In this document: piece after piece, positions 27,001 through 33,151 of the stretch
Layout: every line of letters starts with the position of its first letter
Position numbering within the stretch: the first letter of the stretch is position 1
Origin: Devosia sp.
GTDB taxonomy: Bacteria; Pseudomonadota; Alphaproteobacteria; Rhizobiales; Devosiaceae
DNA: 44,834 nt
Reading direction: 5' to 3'
Assembly: GCA_026126125.1 (NCBI GenBank)
Contig: JAHCJW010000010.1
Coordinates: 1-44,834, forward strand
Position numbers and translations under genes: made by a program
The notes under the pieces: generated by a model
Seen by the model: only the letters and a program-made list of their open reading frames with translations
The model's database searches: none
Told to the model about the DNA's origin: nothing

Positions 27001-27243
27001 CGCGCCAATGTGACGCTGGAGACGGTGAAAAAGGCGGAAAACAGCGACGCCCTGATCCTGCGCCTGTTCGAGCACGCCAATATCCGCGCCGAGGCGACCA
27101 TCAGCTTCGGCCTTCCGGTCAAGTCGGTGCGGCTGGTCAACCTGATGGAAGAAGAAGCGAGCGACCCCCTCGAGATCAGGGACAATAAAGTGACCCTGTC
27201 GCTGCGGCCGTTTGAAATCGCCACGCTTGCCATCGAGACCTGA
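24043..27243 (+). CDS. Alpha-mannosidase, GH38 (cytoplasmic MAN2C1-like)
   Basis: Zinc-dependent retaining alpha-mannosidase of 1066 residues without a signal peptide, so it should act on imported mannosides in the cytoplasm. An N-terminal domain of about 240 residues typical of the MAN2C1/Ams1 branch precedes the catalytic domain. Zinc ligands are in GSTHLDVAWLWRVMHTRDK (about 260), the nucleophile aspartate is in VWLPDTFGYSANLPQ (about 370), and a further zinc-binding histidine is in LINQFHDILPGTSIPEVYVD. The C-terminal beta domains follow. GGAG lies 7 bases before the ATG at 24043. It is divergent from the LacI-type repressor; no transporter adjoins it. Confidence 0.94.
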   Translation: MTYSNPLSSKLGLLDDDLKMEGKLLRLCADLEKKILTSIADVPWQWHVQRADIPTAEALSADWRSWEQFGPHSVWAKHQGHTWFAAEVVVPEAARGKTFVLKFTSQWQNRPGSTDPQCLAYIDGRIAQALDGNHTELVIERNAQPGNKHVLLVNAFTFFDRPLVGFTVDFHTRSERAEKLYWDLRTPLDVAVRLYQNDPRRHAILNIIDRALRALDRRDGYTPEFEASLGDAEKIAAEIYALVDTEVQPQITAVGSTHLDVAWLWRVMHTRDKTGRSFATVLNLMEEYPEFIFMYNQSVLFDFLKHDYPEIWERMLERVKSGQFEIEGAMWVEPDVNIVSGESLVRQIMRGRRFHLEHFGVDPKTVWLPDTFGYSANLPQVMDKSGLKYFVTSKLSWNDTDRHPYDSFHWRGIDGTLTKAQLITAQKYDSEQIFTTYNGDLSVSETMGAWKRYEPKAVHNEVVMSYGYGDGGGGPTRAMIERGIRLERGIPGAPRVKLEGIVPFLERLGAKMDAPGNKFPTWNGELYLQYHRGTLTSVAKNKANNRKAERLLRELEFLGAMALTSTGAAYPSAVLAEFWELVLINQFHDILPGTSIPEVYVDSDNEYGQIFSTLGSQNGPWHVAAQAFTKPGANELRLFNFTGQARSGLVAIGADGGLDGAALALADGIYPLQKIVAADGSSSYAAPVSNISPLGWTGAQIVASAGANTAASVSASPSHLENDLLKIAFDAAGEITSIFDKTRNRETLEPGKTANRLIAYEDKPMEWDAWDIDRYFEEQFWPLADGKAEISVIETGPHRAALRVERHYQKSTVVQVISLAAGARQVEFDTFIDWQERHTVLKAQFPFDLNTSEIRSEIQFGHVKRPTHRNTTWDRARFEASMHRWVDLSEADFGVALLNDCKYAYDCLEQSVRLTLVRGSTFPSPDADLGDHRLRYALFVHDGVADLAEVHRAAERFNNPVAVIGALTPAAAASKTFGRFSFASVDRANVTLETVKKAENSDALILRLFEHANIRAEATISFGLPVKSVRLVNLMEEEASDPLEIRDNKVTLSLRPFEIATLAIET

Positions 27244-27341
27244 GGAGACGGCCAGCCATACGCTGCGTGGGGGTCGCGACGCGCTTTGGTGGATCAGAGC
27301 CAGCGATCCATCTCCGCCCCTCGGGCAGCGACATCGCAATC

Positions 27342-27353
27342 GGGGGGGGGGGG
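27342..27353 (+). repeat. Run of 12 G
   Basis: A homopolymer of 12 G between the mannosidase stop and the end of the small minus-strand gene. Such a run is prone to slippage in cells and to base-call errors. It is outside any supported coding region here. Confidence 0.7.
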
Positions 27354-27375
27354 CCGTAAACGACGTGCCCTCCCG

Positions 27376-27735
27376 TCATGCCTCGCCCGGCGGCGCCTGC
27401 ACGCGCTGGTGTCGACGCGTCAGCGTGTTGACGAAATTGTCGTAGGTGGCGCTCCGGCGCTCGAAGCCGCCCCATCGATGACGCTCCTCCCGCGTCCACA
27501 TGAACCAGTAGATATCGCGAATTGTGTGGGTGCGGCCGTCTTTCTGGCGAATGCGGCACCCCCGCCCCGACGCGTCGATATCGATGCGGTCTATCGCCGA
27601 TATCGCGCAATGCCCGGCCACAGCGCCGATGCGCCAATGCAGGGTGCCGCTATCGAGCCAATAGGCCTTGCGCCGCCGCAACAACCCCTTGCGAAAAACA
27701 TGTCCGACCCTTGAGTTTTCTCCGGCCCCTGACAT
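27376..27735 (-). CDS. Hypothetical protein, small basic
   Basis: A 119-residue protein beginning MSGAGENSRVGHVFRKGLLR. GGGGAG lies 4 bases before the ATG, a good ribosome site. The middle, WRIGAVAGHCAISAIDRIDI, and HTIRDIYWFMWTREER have the alternating pattern of a beta-rich domain and end in a helix with YDNFVNTLTRR. It could be a small PH-like domain, but I do not recognise the family. Competing plus-strand frames over the same bases are rich in arginine, proline and cysteine and look like shadows. It lies downstream of trxC on the same strand, about 100 bases away. Confidence 0.6.
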   Translation of the reverse strand: MSGAGENSRVGHVFRKGLLRRRKAYWLDSGTLHWRIGAVAGHCAISAIDRIDIDASGRGCRIRQKDGRTHTIRDIYWFMWTREERHRWGGFERRSATYDNFVNTLTRRHQRVQAPPGEA

Positions 27736-27838
27736 CGCGCTCCCCGTGCAATTTCACCGCGCCAGCATGCCCGCCTCGGTCGCCGCCGCTCGCATCAGAA
27801 ATTGCCGCCTTTCCATTCTCGTGCCCTCCCTCTTGGCG

Positions 27839-28303
27839 TCAAGGCGCTTTATGGGTGGCGGAGGCCTGCGCCAGCTGCTCCCGGGTCCATCCCACGATCT
27901 GCTGCATCGTCATGGCTCCCGAGATACGCCCAATTTCGCGGCCGCCCGCGTAAAGCAGCATGGTCGGAATGCCTCTGATGCCCAGGCGGGACGCGACACC
28001 CTGCTCCTGTTCGGAATTGAGCTTGAGCAGCCTTATCTCCGGCTCGAGCGCGCCAGCCGCAGCGGCGAATTCCGGCGCCATCATCCGGCAGGGCCCGCAC
28101 CAGGGCGCCCACACATCGACCAGAACCGGAATGTCGGAGCGGCCGGTCTGGCGGGTAAACATGCCAGCATCGGCGTCGAGCGGCTTGCCGCTGAACAGCG
28201 CCCGGCCGCATTTGCCACACTTGGCCGCGGCGGCGGACTTGTCCGAGGGCACGCGGTTGACCGCGCTGCATTCCGGACAGACGATCTGGCGGTGATCAGA
28301 CAT
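27839..28303 (-). CDS. trxC: Thioredoxin 2 (TrxC)
   Basis: Cytoplasmic dithiol-disulfide oxidoreductase of 154 residues. An N-terminal zinc finger has cysteines at 9, 12, 29 and 32 (IVCPECSAV, then KCGKCG), the mark of TrxC. The thioredoxin domain has VLVDVWAPWCGPCRMMAPE with the active-site pair at 69 and 72, and the cis-proline loop GIRGIPTMLLYAGG. GGAG lies 10 bases upstream of the ATG. It is divergent from the ArsR-type regulator gene and shares its 88-base promoter region, so it may be controlled by the same persulfide-sensing repressor. Confidence 0.95.
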   Translation of the reverse strand: MSDHRQIVCPECSAVNRVPSDKSAAAAKCGKCGRALFSGKPLDADAGMFTRQTGRSDIPVLVDVWAPWCGPCRMMAPEFAAAAGALEPEIRLLKLNSEQEQGVASRLGIRGIPTMLLYAGGREIGRISGAMTMQQIVGWTREQLAQASATHKAP

Positions 28304-28355
28304 AACATCGATACTCCATGGCCAGCCCCTTCGCGAGGCCGGAAGAGGATTTTCA

Positions 28356-28384
28356 TTGACCAGATATACGCAATAGCGTAGATA
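28356..28384 (+). promoter_or_regulatory. Promoter with embedded ArsR-type operator
   Basis: TTGACC (28356-28361) and TAGATA (28379-28384) are separated by 17 bases. The inverted repeat TACGC-AATA-GCGTA (28367-28380) lies between them and overlaps the -10. The right half, GCGTAGATAC, recurs upstream of the DUF2892 gene. The expected transcript start is at about 28391, right at the regulator start codon. Confidence 0.65.
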
Positions 28385-28391
28385 CGCAAGA

Positions 28392-28712
28392 ATGAATTAT
28401 AAAGTTGCCGTCAACCCGGATGAAATGCGCTCCGCCCTCGATGAGGCGAGCGAATTGATGAAGGCGCTGTCCAACCAGCATCGCCTGATGATCCTGTGCC
28501 GCCTCATCGATGGCGAGAAGTCCGTTGGCCAGCTCGCCGAGTTCCTCGGCATTCGCGATTCCACGGTTTCCCAGCATCTGGCGCTGCTGCGCCGCGACGG
28601 CATCATCGCCGGGCGGCGCGACGGGCAGACCATCTGGTATCGCATCGAAGCCGATATTGCCCGCGAAATTGTCAGCGTGCTCTACATGCATTACTGCCAA
28701 CCCACCCCTTAA
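28392..28712 (+). CDS. ArsR-family repressor, SqrR/BigR type (persulfide sensor)
   Basis: Winged-helix regulator of 106 residues. The recognition helix is in DSTVSQHLALLRRDGIIAGR (about 57-76) and the wing in GQTIWYRIE. It has only two cysteines, C36 and C102, 66 positions apart; SqrR (C41/C107) and BigR (C42/C108) have the same spacing and form a tetrasulfide link when oxidised by sulfide-derived persulfides. No metal-binding motif typical of ArsR or SmtB is seen. The predicted transcript start lies within a base or two of the ATG, so the message may be leaderless. It likely represses its own operon and perhaps trxC. Confidence 0.92.
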   Translation: MNYKVAVNPDEMRSALDEASELMKALSNQHRLMILCRLIDGEKSVGQLAEFLGIRDSTVSQHLALLRRDGIIAGRRDGQTIWYRIEADIAREIVSVLYMHYCQPTP

Positions 28713-28762
28713 CCTCCAACGGCCACTTCCCTTGCGATGCTTCTCGCCGGGGCAAAGCGAGA

Positions 28763-29974
28763 ATGGACATGACTTTGGACGATCAGGCACTCGCCCGACG
28801 CAATATTTTCGTACTCACCGCGGCGCAGGCGCTGGGCGCGGCAAGCCCCCCCATCATCATTTCCCTCGGCGGCCTGGTGGGGCAGCAACTCTCCTCGGAC
28901 CCGGCGCTGGTGACGCTGCCCGTCAGCCTGTTCAATCTCGGCCTCGCCATCGGCACGCTTCCCGCCGCCTTCGTGATGCGCCAGATCGGGCGGCGCAACG
29001 GCTATCTGCTGGGCACCGGCTTCGGCATGGCGGCAGGGCTGGTCGCCGCATGGGGCATTTTTTCCGCCACCTTCGCCATTTTCTGCCTCGGCACCTTCAT
29101 TGCCGGCTTCTACGCCGCCTATGTGCAGAGCTACCGCTTCGCGGCAGCGGATGGGGCCACCGGCCCGCTCAAGGCCAAGGCGATCTCCTGGGTAATGATC
29201 GGCGGCCTGATCGCCGCCATCATCGGCCCGCAACTGGTGATCTGGACCCGCGACGCGGTGCCCGGAACACCCTATGTCGGCAGTTTTCTCAGCCAGGCGG
29301 CGCTGGCGCTGATGGCCGTTCCAGTGCTCTTGCTGCTGCGCAAGCCCAAGGCGGCGGCGGCCAAGGGCGGGCCGCAGGATACTGGCCGGCCCCTGCTGCA
29401 GATCCTGCTGACGCCGCGCTATATGCTGGCGGTCGCCGCCGGCGTCGTCTCCTACGGGCTGATGGTGTTCGTGATGACAGCGGCGCCCATTGCCATGGTC
29501 GGCCACGGCCATTCGATCGATCATGCCGCGCTCGGCATCCAGTGGCACGTGCTGTCGATGTTCGGGCCCAGCTTCATCACCGGCCATCTGATGGCCCGCT
29601 TCGGCAAGGAACGGGTGACGGCGTTCGGCCTCCTGCTGATCGCGGTTTCGGCCATCTTCGCCCTTTCCGGCCTGCAGCTCTTCAATTTCTACGGCTCGCT
29701 GATCCTGCTCGGCATCGGCTGGAATTTCGGCTTCATCGGCGCCACCGCCATGGTCACCGACTGCCATAGCGAGGCCGAGCGCGGCAAGGCGCAGGGGGCC
29801 AATGACTTCCTGGTCTTCGGCACGGTTGCCGCCGCCTCGTTCTTCGCTGGCGCCCTGCTGCACAGCTCGGGCTGGCAGACGATCAACTGGCTGGTCTTTC
29901 CGGCCGTGGCCCTGATCCTGGTGCCGCTCCTGTGGAGAAGCGCCCGCACCGCACCGGCAACCCCCGCCGAATAA
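28763..29974 (+). CDS. MFS transporter
   Basis: Inner-membrane transporter of 403 residues with about 12 helices. The loop between helices 2 and 3 reads AFVMRQIGRRNGYLLGTG, a version of the MFS signature. The N-terminal half ends near residue 205 with LLLLRKPKAAAAKGGPQD as the central loop. The ATG at 28763 has no strong ribosome site; a second ATG two codons later is possible. Its place between two persulfide-sensing regulators suggests transport of a sulfur compound, perhaps sulfite or thiosulfate efflux. That is inference; the sequence does not show the substrate. Confidence 0.9.
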   Translation: MDMTLDDQALARRNIFVLTAAQALGAASPPIIISLGGLVGQQLSSDPALVTLPVSLFNLGLAIGTLPAAFVMRQIGRRNGYLLGTGFGMAAGLVAAWGIFSATFAIFCLGTFIAGFYAAYVQSYRFAAADGATGPLKAKAISWVMIGGLIAAIIGPQLVIWTRDAVPGTPYVGSFLSQAALALMAVPVLLLLRKPKAAAAKGGPQDTGRPLLQILLTPRYMLAVAAGVVSYGLMVFVMTAAPIAMVGHGHSIDHAALGIQWHVLSMFGPSFITGHLMARFGKERVTAFGLLLIAVSAIFALSGLQLFNFYGSLILLGIGWNFGFIGATAMVTDCHSEAERGKAQGANDFLVFGTVAAASFFAGALLHSSGWQTINWLVFPAVALILVPLLWRSARTAPATPAE

Positions 29975-30013
29975 GGCACTGACAATCTACACGCACTAAT
30001 TGCAAAATAACGC

Positions 30014-30042
30014 TTGCAAAAAATCGCAATCAATCTTATCTG
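30014..30042 (+). promoter_or_regulatory. Candidate promoter of the metallo-beta-lactamase gene
   Basis: TTGCAA (30014-30019) and TATCTG (30037-30042) with a 17-base spacer. A second TTGCAAAA copy lies 14 bases upstream of the first (starting at 30000). The shared ArsR-type core GCGTAGATAC is not present here. Confidence 0.4.
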
Positions 30043-30089
30043 ATCGTCAGCCGCCCAGCGGTCGCCAAAAACACCAAGAGGAAAACCCC

Positions 30090-30974
30090 ATGACAGCCAA
30101 GCCCGAAGTCACCGGCTTTTTCGATCCGCGCACCTGGTCGATCCAGTATGTCGTCGCCGATCCGGCAACGAAGAAATGCGCCATCATCGACCCGGTGCTC
30201 GACTATGACGAGAAGTCGGCGGCGACCGCGACCACCCACGCCGACAACATTCTCAAATTCATCGCCGACAAGGGCTATGCCATCGAGTGGATCCTCGACA
30301 CCCATCCGCATGCCGACCACTTCTCCGCCGCTGCCTATCTCAAGGACAAGACCGGCGCCCCGACCGCGATCGGCGAGAAGGTCGCCGACGTGCAGAAGCT
30401 GTGGAAGGGCTTTTATAACTGGCCCGATTTCCCCGCCGATGGCTCGCAGTGGGACAAGCTCTTCGCCGATGGCGAGACCTTCAAGGTCGGCAATATCGAC
30501 GCCAAGGTGATGTTCTCGCCCGGCCATACGCTGGCCTCGATCACCTATGTGATCGGCGACGCCGCCTTTGTGCATGATACGCTGTTCATGCCCGATAGCG
30601 GCACGGCCCGCGCCGATTTCCCCGGCGGCAGCTCCCAGCAATTGTGGAAGTCGATCCAGGACATTCTTGCCCTGCCCGACGAAACCCGCATCTTCACCGG
30701 TCACGACTACCAGCCCGGCGGCCGCGAGCCCTTGTGGGAATCCACCGTTGCCGAACAGAAGGCGAAGAATATCCACATGTCGGTGCACAAGACGGAAAGC
30801 GAGTTCATTGCCGCGCGCGACGCCCGCGACAAGACCCTGGCCATGCCCAAGCTGATCCTGCATGCCCTGCAGATCAACACCAATGCGGGCCGGCTGCCGG
30901 CACCCGAGAACAATGGCCGGCGTTATCTCAAGATTCCGATGAACCTGCTCGACGGCGCCGCCTGGGACGACTGA
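30090..30974 (+). CDS. Metallo-beta-lactamase-fold protein, ETHE1/persulfide-dioxygenase-like
   Basis: Protein of 294 residues with the MBL motif LDTHPHADHFSAA (71-77 region), FSPGHTLAS (H146), an aspartate in FVHDTLFMPD and TGHDYQPGG. Iron ligands equivalent to the ETHE1 facial triad would be H72, H146 and about D163. The segment SGTARADFPGG corresponds to the TARCDFPGG that I recall as typical of this bacterial group, with alanine in place of cysteine. If active it would oxidise glutathione persulfide to sulfite. No rhodanese domain is fused; the DUF442 gene downstream may supply one. AGAGGAA lies before the ATG at 30090, and its stop overlaps the next regulator gene (TGATG). Confidence 0.9.
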   Translation: MTAKPEVTGFFDPRTWSIQYVVADPATKKCAIIDPVLDYDEKSAATATTHADNILKFIADKGYAIEWILDTHPHADHFSAAAYLKDKTGAPTAIGEKVADVQKLWKGFYNWPDFPADGSQWDKLFADGETFKVGNIDAKVMFSPGHTLASITYVIGDAAFVHDTLFMPDSGTARADFPGGSSQQLWKSIQDILALPDETRIFTGHDYQPGGREPLWESTVAEQKAKNIHMSVHKTESEFIAARDARDKTLAMPKLILHALQINTNAGRLPAPENNGRRYLKIPMNLLDGAAWDD

Positions 30975-31288
30975 TGCAAATGACGCTGATTGCCGATGAA
31001 GCCCGGGAGCTGCAGGACAAGGTGGTCGAGGCCACCGCATTCCTGAAAAAACTCTCCAACCCCGATCGCTTGCTGGTCGCCTGCGCCCTCGTCGAGGGCG
31101 AGCGGTCGGTGCGCGAACTCGAGGACGGCCTCGGCATTCGCCAGCCAGGCCTTTCGCAACAGCTCGCAGAGCTGCGCGAGGCCGGGCTGATCGTCGGACG
31201 CAAGGACGGCAAACAGGTCTACTATCGCCTGGCCGACCCGCGTATCGAGAGCTTCATCCACACCATGCATCAGCTGTTCTGCCAATAG
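30974..31288 (+). CDS. Second ArsR-family repressor, SqrR/BigR type
   Basis: Winged-helix regulator of 104 residues starting MQMTLIADEARELQDKVVEA. Recognition helix QPGLSQQLAELREAGLIVGR and wing GKQVYYRLAD match the first regulator in placement. Its only cysteines are C37 and C103, again 66 apart, as in SqrR and BigR. It is a paralogue of the regulator at 28392, not a copy: identity is limited. The start overlaps the stop of the metallo-beta-lactamase gene. It precedes a gap with an operator-like site, so it probably controls the downstream sulfur-transport genes. Confidence 0.92.
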   Translation: MQMTLIADEARELQDKVVEATAFLKKLSNPDRLLVACALVEGERSVRELEDGLGIRQPGLSQQLAELREAGLIVGRKDGKQVYYRLADPRIESFIHTMHQLFCQ

Positions 31289-31329
31289 GCGGGCGGTTAG
31301 CACCGCACCCGGGATCACCCTTCCGTCCA

Positions 31330-31353
31330 GTATCTTCGTTATTGCGTAGATAC
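31330..31353 (+). promoter_or_regulatory. ArsR-type operator upstream of the sulfur-transport operon
   Basis: GTATCT (31330-31335) and AGATAC (31348-31353) form an inverted repeat spaced by 12 bases. The sequence GCGTAGATAC (31344-31353) is identical to the right half of the site at 28367-28387. TAGATA inside it could be the -10; the -35 is poor. Confidence 0.6.
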
Positions 31354-31405
31354 ATAAATCCGATTATTCTGGCCGCTCCACCCCCTTTTGAGAGAAAGAC
31401 TAGCC

Positions 31406-31627
31406 ATGAAACTCAATGTCGGAACCCCGGACCGTATCGCCCGCCTCATCATTGGCGTCCTGCTCCTGATCGCCCCCTTCGTCACCGGCTGGGCCCTGTT
31501 CGCCAACCCTGTCTGGACCTGGATCTTCGTCATTGTCGGGCTCGTACTCGTCGTGACGGGTATCGTCCGCTTTTGCCCGGCCTATGCGATTTTCAATCTA
31601 TCGACATCGAGGACCAAGAATAAATGA
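31406..31627 (+). CDS. DUF2892 membrane protein (YgaP-like membrane domain)
   Basis: Small inner-membrane protein of 73 residues with two helices (RLIIGVLLLIAPFV and WIFVIVGLVLVVTGIVRF) and the typical start NVGTPDRIARL. The end FCPAYAIFNLST is standard for the family; it has one cysteine there. In other bacteria this domain is fused to a rhodanese (YgaP) or sits in sulfur gene clusters. Its stop overlaps the YeeE/YedE start (ATGA). The exact role is unknown. Confidence 0.9.
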   Translation: MKLNVGTPDRIARLIIGVLLLIAPFVTGWALFANPVWTWIFVIVGLVLVVTGIVRFCPAYAIFNLSTSRTKNK

Positions 31628-32052
31628 CAGAATTCACCCCGTGGCTGTCGCTGTTTGGCGGCAGCCTGATCGGCCTTGCCGCCGTCTTGCTGATGGCGTT
31701 TCACGGCCGCATCGCGGGCATGACCGGTATCCTTTCCGGTCTGGTGCCGCCGTTTTCCACTGACTGGGCCTGGCGGGCGGCGTTTCTTGCGGGCGCCGTG
31801 GGCGCGCCGGCGCTGATTGCCGGCGGCACTGCCTATACCATTCCCTTCGATAGTCCCACGCCCTCGGCCTGGCTGGTCGTCGGCGGGCTGATCGTCGGCG
31901 TCGGCGTCTATTTCGGCTCGGGTTGCACCTCCGGCCACGGCGTTTGCGGACTGGCGCGCCTGTCGCCCCGCTCGGTCGTGGCTACGATTACCTTCATGAC
32001 GTCGACCGCCATTACCGTCTTCGTCATCCGTCACCTCATCGGAGGCTTGTGA
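31624..32052 (+). CDS. YeeE/YedE family sulfur transporter, N-terminal half
   Basis: Inner-membrane protein of 142 residues, one half of a split sulfur-transport protein (PF04143). It carries the conserved [20 protein letters not shown], whose cysteines are thought to pass thiosulfate or sulfane sulfur through the pore. About four helices are visible. The second half is the next gene, and the two overlap by one base (TGATG). Full-length homologues carry both halves in one chain, so the two products should assemble together. Confidence 0.93.
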   Translation: MTEFTPWLSLFGGSLIGLAAVLLMAFHGRIAGMTGILSGLVPPFSTDWAWRAAFLAGAVGAPALIAGGTAYTIPFDSPTPSAWLVVGGLIVGVGVYFGSGCTSGHGVCGLARLSPRSVVATITFMTSTAITVFVIRHLIGGL

Positions 32053-32495
32053 TGGCCCGCGTTCTTTCTGCTCTCGTCATCGGGCTGATCTTCGGCACTG
32101 GCATCGCGCTCTCCGGCATGGCCAATCCGGCCAAGGTGCTCAACTTCTTCGACTTCGCCGGCACCTGGGACCCCTCCCTCGGCTTCGTCATGGGCGGTGC
32201 TCTGATCGTCACGGCGATCGGCTATGCCTTTGTCCTCAAGCGCAAGGCGCCGGTGTTTGATCGCCTGTTCCATCTGCCGACCCGCCGCGATCTGGACCTG
32301 CCGCTCGTCGTCGGCTCGGCCGTCTTCGGCATCGGCTGGGGCATTACCGGCTTCTGCCCCGGCGGGGCCATTCCGGCCCTTGGTCTGGGCCATGGCGACG
32401 CCTGGCTGTTTGTCGGCTCCATGATCGGCGGCATTGCCTTGGCCCGGATCGCCCGGCATACCATGGCCACGCGCCTCACCACCAAGGCGGCCTGA
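32052..32495 (+). CDS. YeeE/YedE family sulfur transporter, C-terminal half
   Basis: Inner-membrane protein of 147 residues beginning [20 protein letters not shown]. It has the second conserved motif GITGFCPGGAIPALGLG with one cysteine, and GMANPAKVLNFFDFAGTWDP, both standard in this half. It is the partner of the preceding gene. The pair usually appears in BigR/SqrR-controlled clusters with ETHE1-like enzymes, which fits this locus. Confidence 0.93.
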   Translation: MARVLSALVIGLIFGTGIALSGMANPAKVLNFFDFAGTWDPSLGFVMGGALIVTAIGYAFVLKRKAPVFDRLFHLPTRRDLDLPLVVGSAVFGIGWGITGFCPGGAIPALGLGHGDAWLFVGSMIGGIALARIARHTMATRLTTKAA

Positions 32496-32497
32496 CC

Positions 32498-32860
32498 ATG
32501 TGGCCCTTCAATCTCTTTGGGAAATCAGGAAAAATGAACATCAAGACAATCGACGGCCGTTTTGCCACGACCGGGCAGATCCAACCGGAAGACGTCGCCC
32601 AACTGGCCCAGGATGGTTATGTCGCCATCGTCTGCGCGCGGCCCGACGACGAGGAGCCGGGCCAGCCGGCCTTTGCGGCGATCGCCCGGGAAGCGGAAAA
32701 GCACGGCATCAAGGCCATCCACATCCCCGTCAGCGGCAGCGTCTCCTCCGATCAGATCGCCCGCTTCAAGACGGCGATGGCCCCCCTCGAGGGGCCGGTG
32801 CTCGGCTATTGCCGCTCAGGCGCCCGCGCCGGCGCGCTCTATTCCTCGCTCGCCCGCTAG
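32498..32860 (+). CDS. DUF442 (TIGR01244) phosphatase/rhodanese-like protein
   Basis: Small cytoplasmic protein of 120 residues. The core begins MNIKTIDGRFATTGQI and ends at the active loop LGYCRSGARAGALYSSL; a CRSGAR loop of this size resembles sulfurtransferase loops. In the BLH protein of Agrobacterium and Xylella the same domain is fused to an ETHE1-like dioxygenase; here it is a separate gene in the same cluster. Two starts are possible: ATG at 32498, used here, and ATG at 32534, which has AGGAAAA right before it and gives the usual family start. Sulfur transfer is inferred from context. Confidence 0.87.
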   Translation: MWPFNLFGKSGKMNIKTIDGRFATTGQIQPEDVAQLAQDGYVAIVCARPDDEEPGQPAFAAIAREAEKHGIKAIHIPVSGSVSSDQIARFKTAMAPLEGPVLGYCRSGARAGALYSSLAR

Positions 32861-32873
32861 CTCCTGCGGACAG

Positions 32874-32966
32874 TTAGCGCATGTCTGCCGCAAAGTGGGA
32901 ACCGGTTTCGGGATAAAGACATGCGCGAAAACAATGAGCTGAAGCGCATTGCTCCCATCTGAAAGA
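32874..32966 (+). repeat. Dispersed intergenic repeat, copy C
   Basis: Contains GCGCATGTCT (32877-32886) and AGACATGCGC (32927-32936), a perfect 10-base inverted repeat, around the shared AAAGTGGGAACCGGTTTC core and GGGATAA. After this come AAAACAATGAGCTGAAGCGC and a CATCTGAAAG end. It starts 14 bases after the DUF442 stop. This is the best preserved hairpin of the family. Confidence 0.82.
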
Positions 32967-32968
32967 TC

Positions 32969-32997
32969 GCCCCCTCGCCCCTAAGAGGAGAGGGGGC
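32969..32997. terminator. GC-rich 8-bp stem-loop
   Basis: GCCCCCTC (32969-32976) and GAGGGGGC (32990-32997) form a perfect stem; inner CCT and AGG can pair too. It directly follows repeat copy C and lies between the DUF442 and SulP genes. It resembles the C-rich hairpin at 4097-4145. Confidence 0.45.
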
Positions 32998-33039
32998 CAG
33001 GGGCGAAGACCACTCCGTAATCGTCCATACCCAATAGCG

Positions 33040-33100
33040 CATATCTCCGAGGAGCGCCCCGCTCTTGGGGAAGATCTTCGTAAAAACAAAGAATTAAACC
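33040..33100 (+). repeat. Diverged relative of the dispersed repeat
   Basis: CGTAAAAACAAAGAATTAAA (33080-33099) closely matches the CGTAAAAACAAAGAGCTAAA block of copy D, preceded by GGGGAAGATCTT where the intact copies have GGGAAAAAGACATG. The left part is more diverged. It sits 50 bases before the SulP gene, and a GCCGCTT/AAGCGGC hairpin follows at 33101-33119. Confidence 0.5.
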
Positions 33101-33151
33101 GCCGCTTGAGCAAAGCGGCGCCTCCCCTGCTCTACAGCCAGCGATCCGTTC

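Noticed and set aside
27342-27353. Phase-variable control of the mannosidase or the small gene by the G run
   Set aside because: The run lies past the ends of both genes and in no promoter I can see, so a switch role is not supported.
27522-28381. Overlapping plus-strand frames opposite the small gene and trxC
   Set aside because: The products are rich in R, P and C. trxC is certain, and the small minus-strand gene has a better ribosome site.
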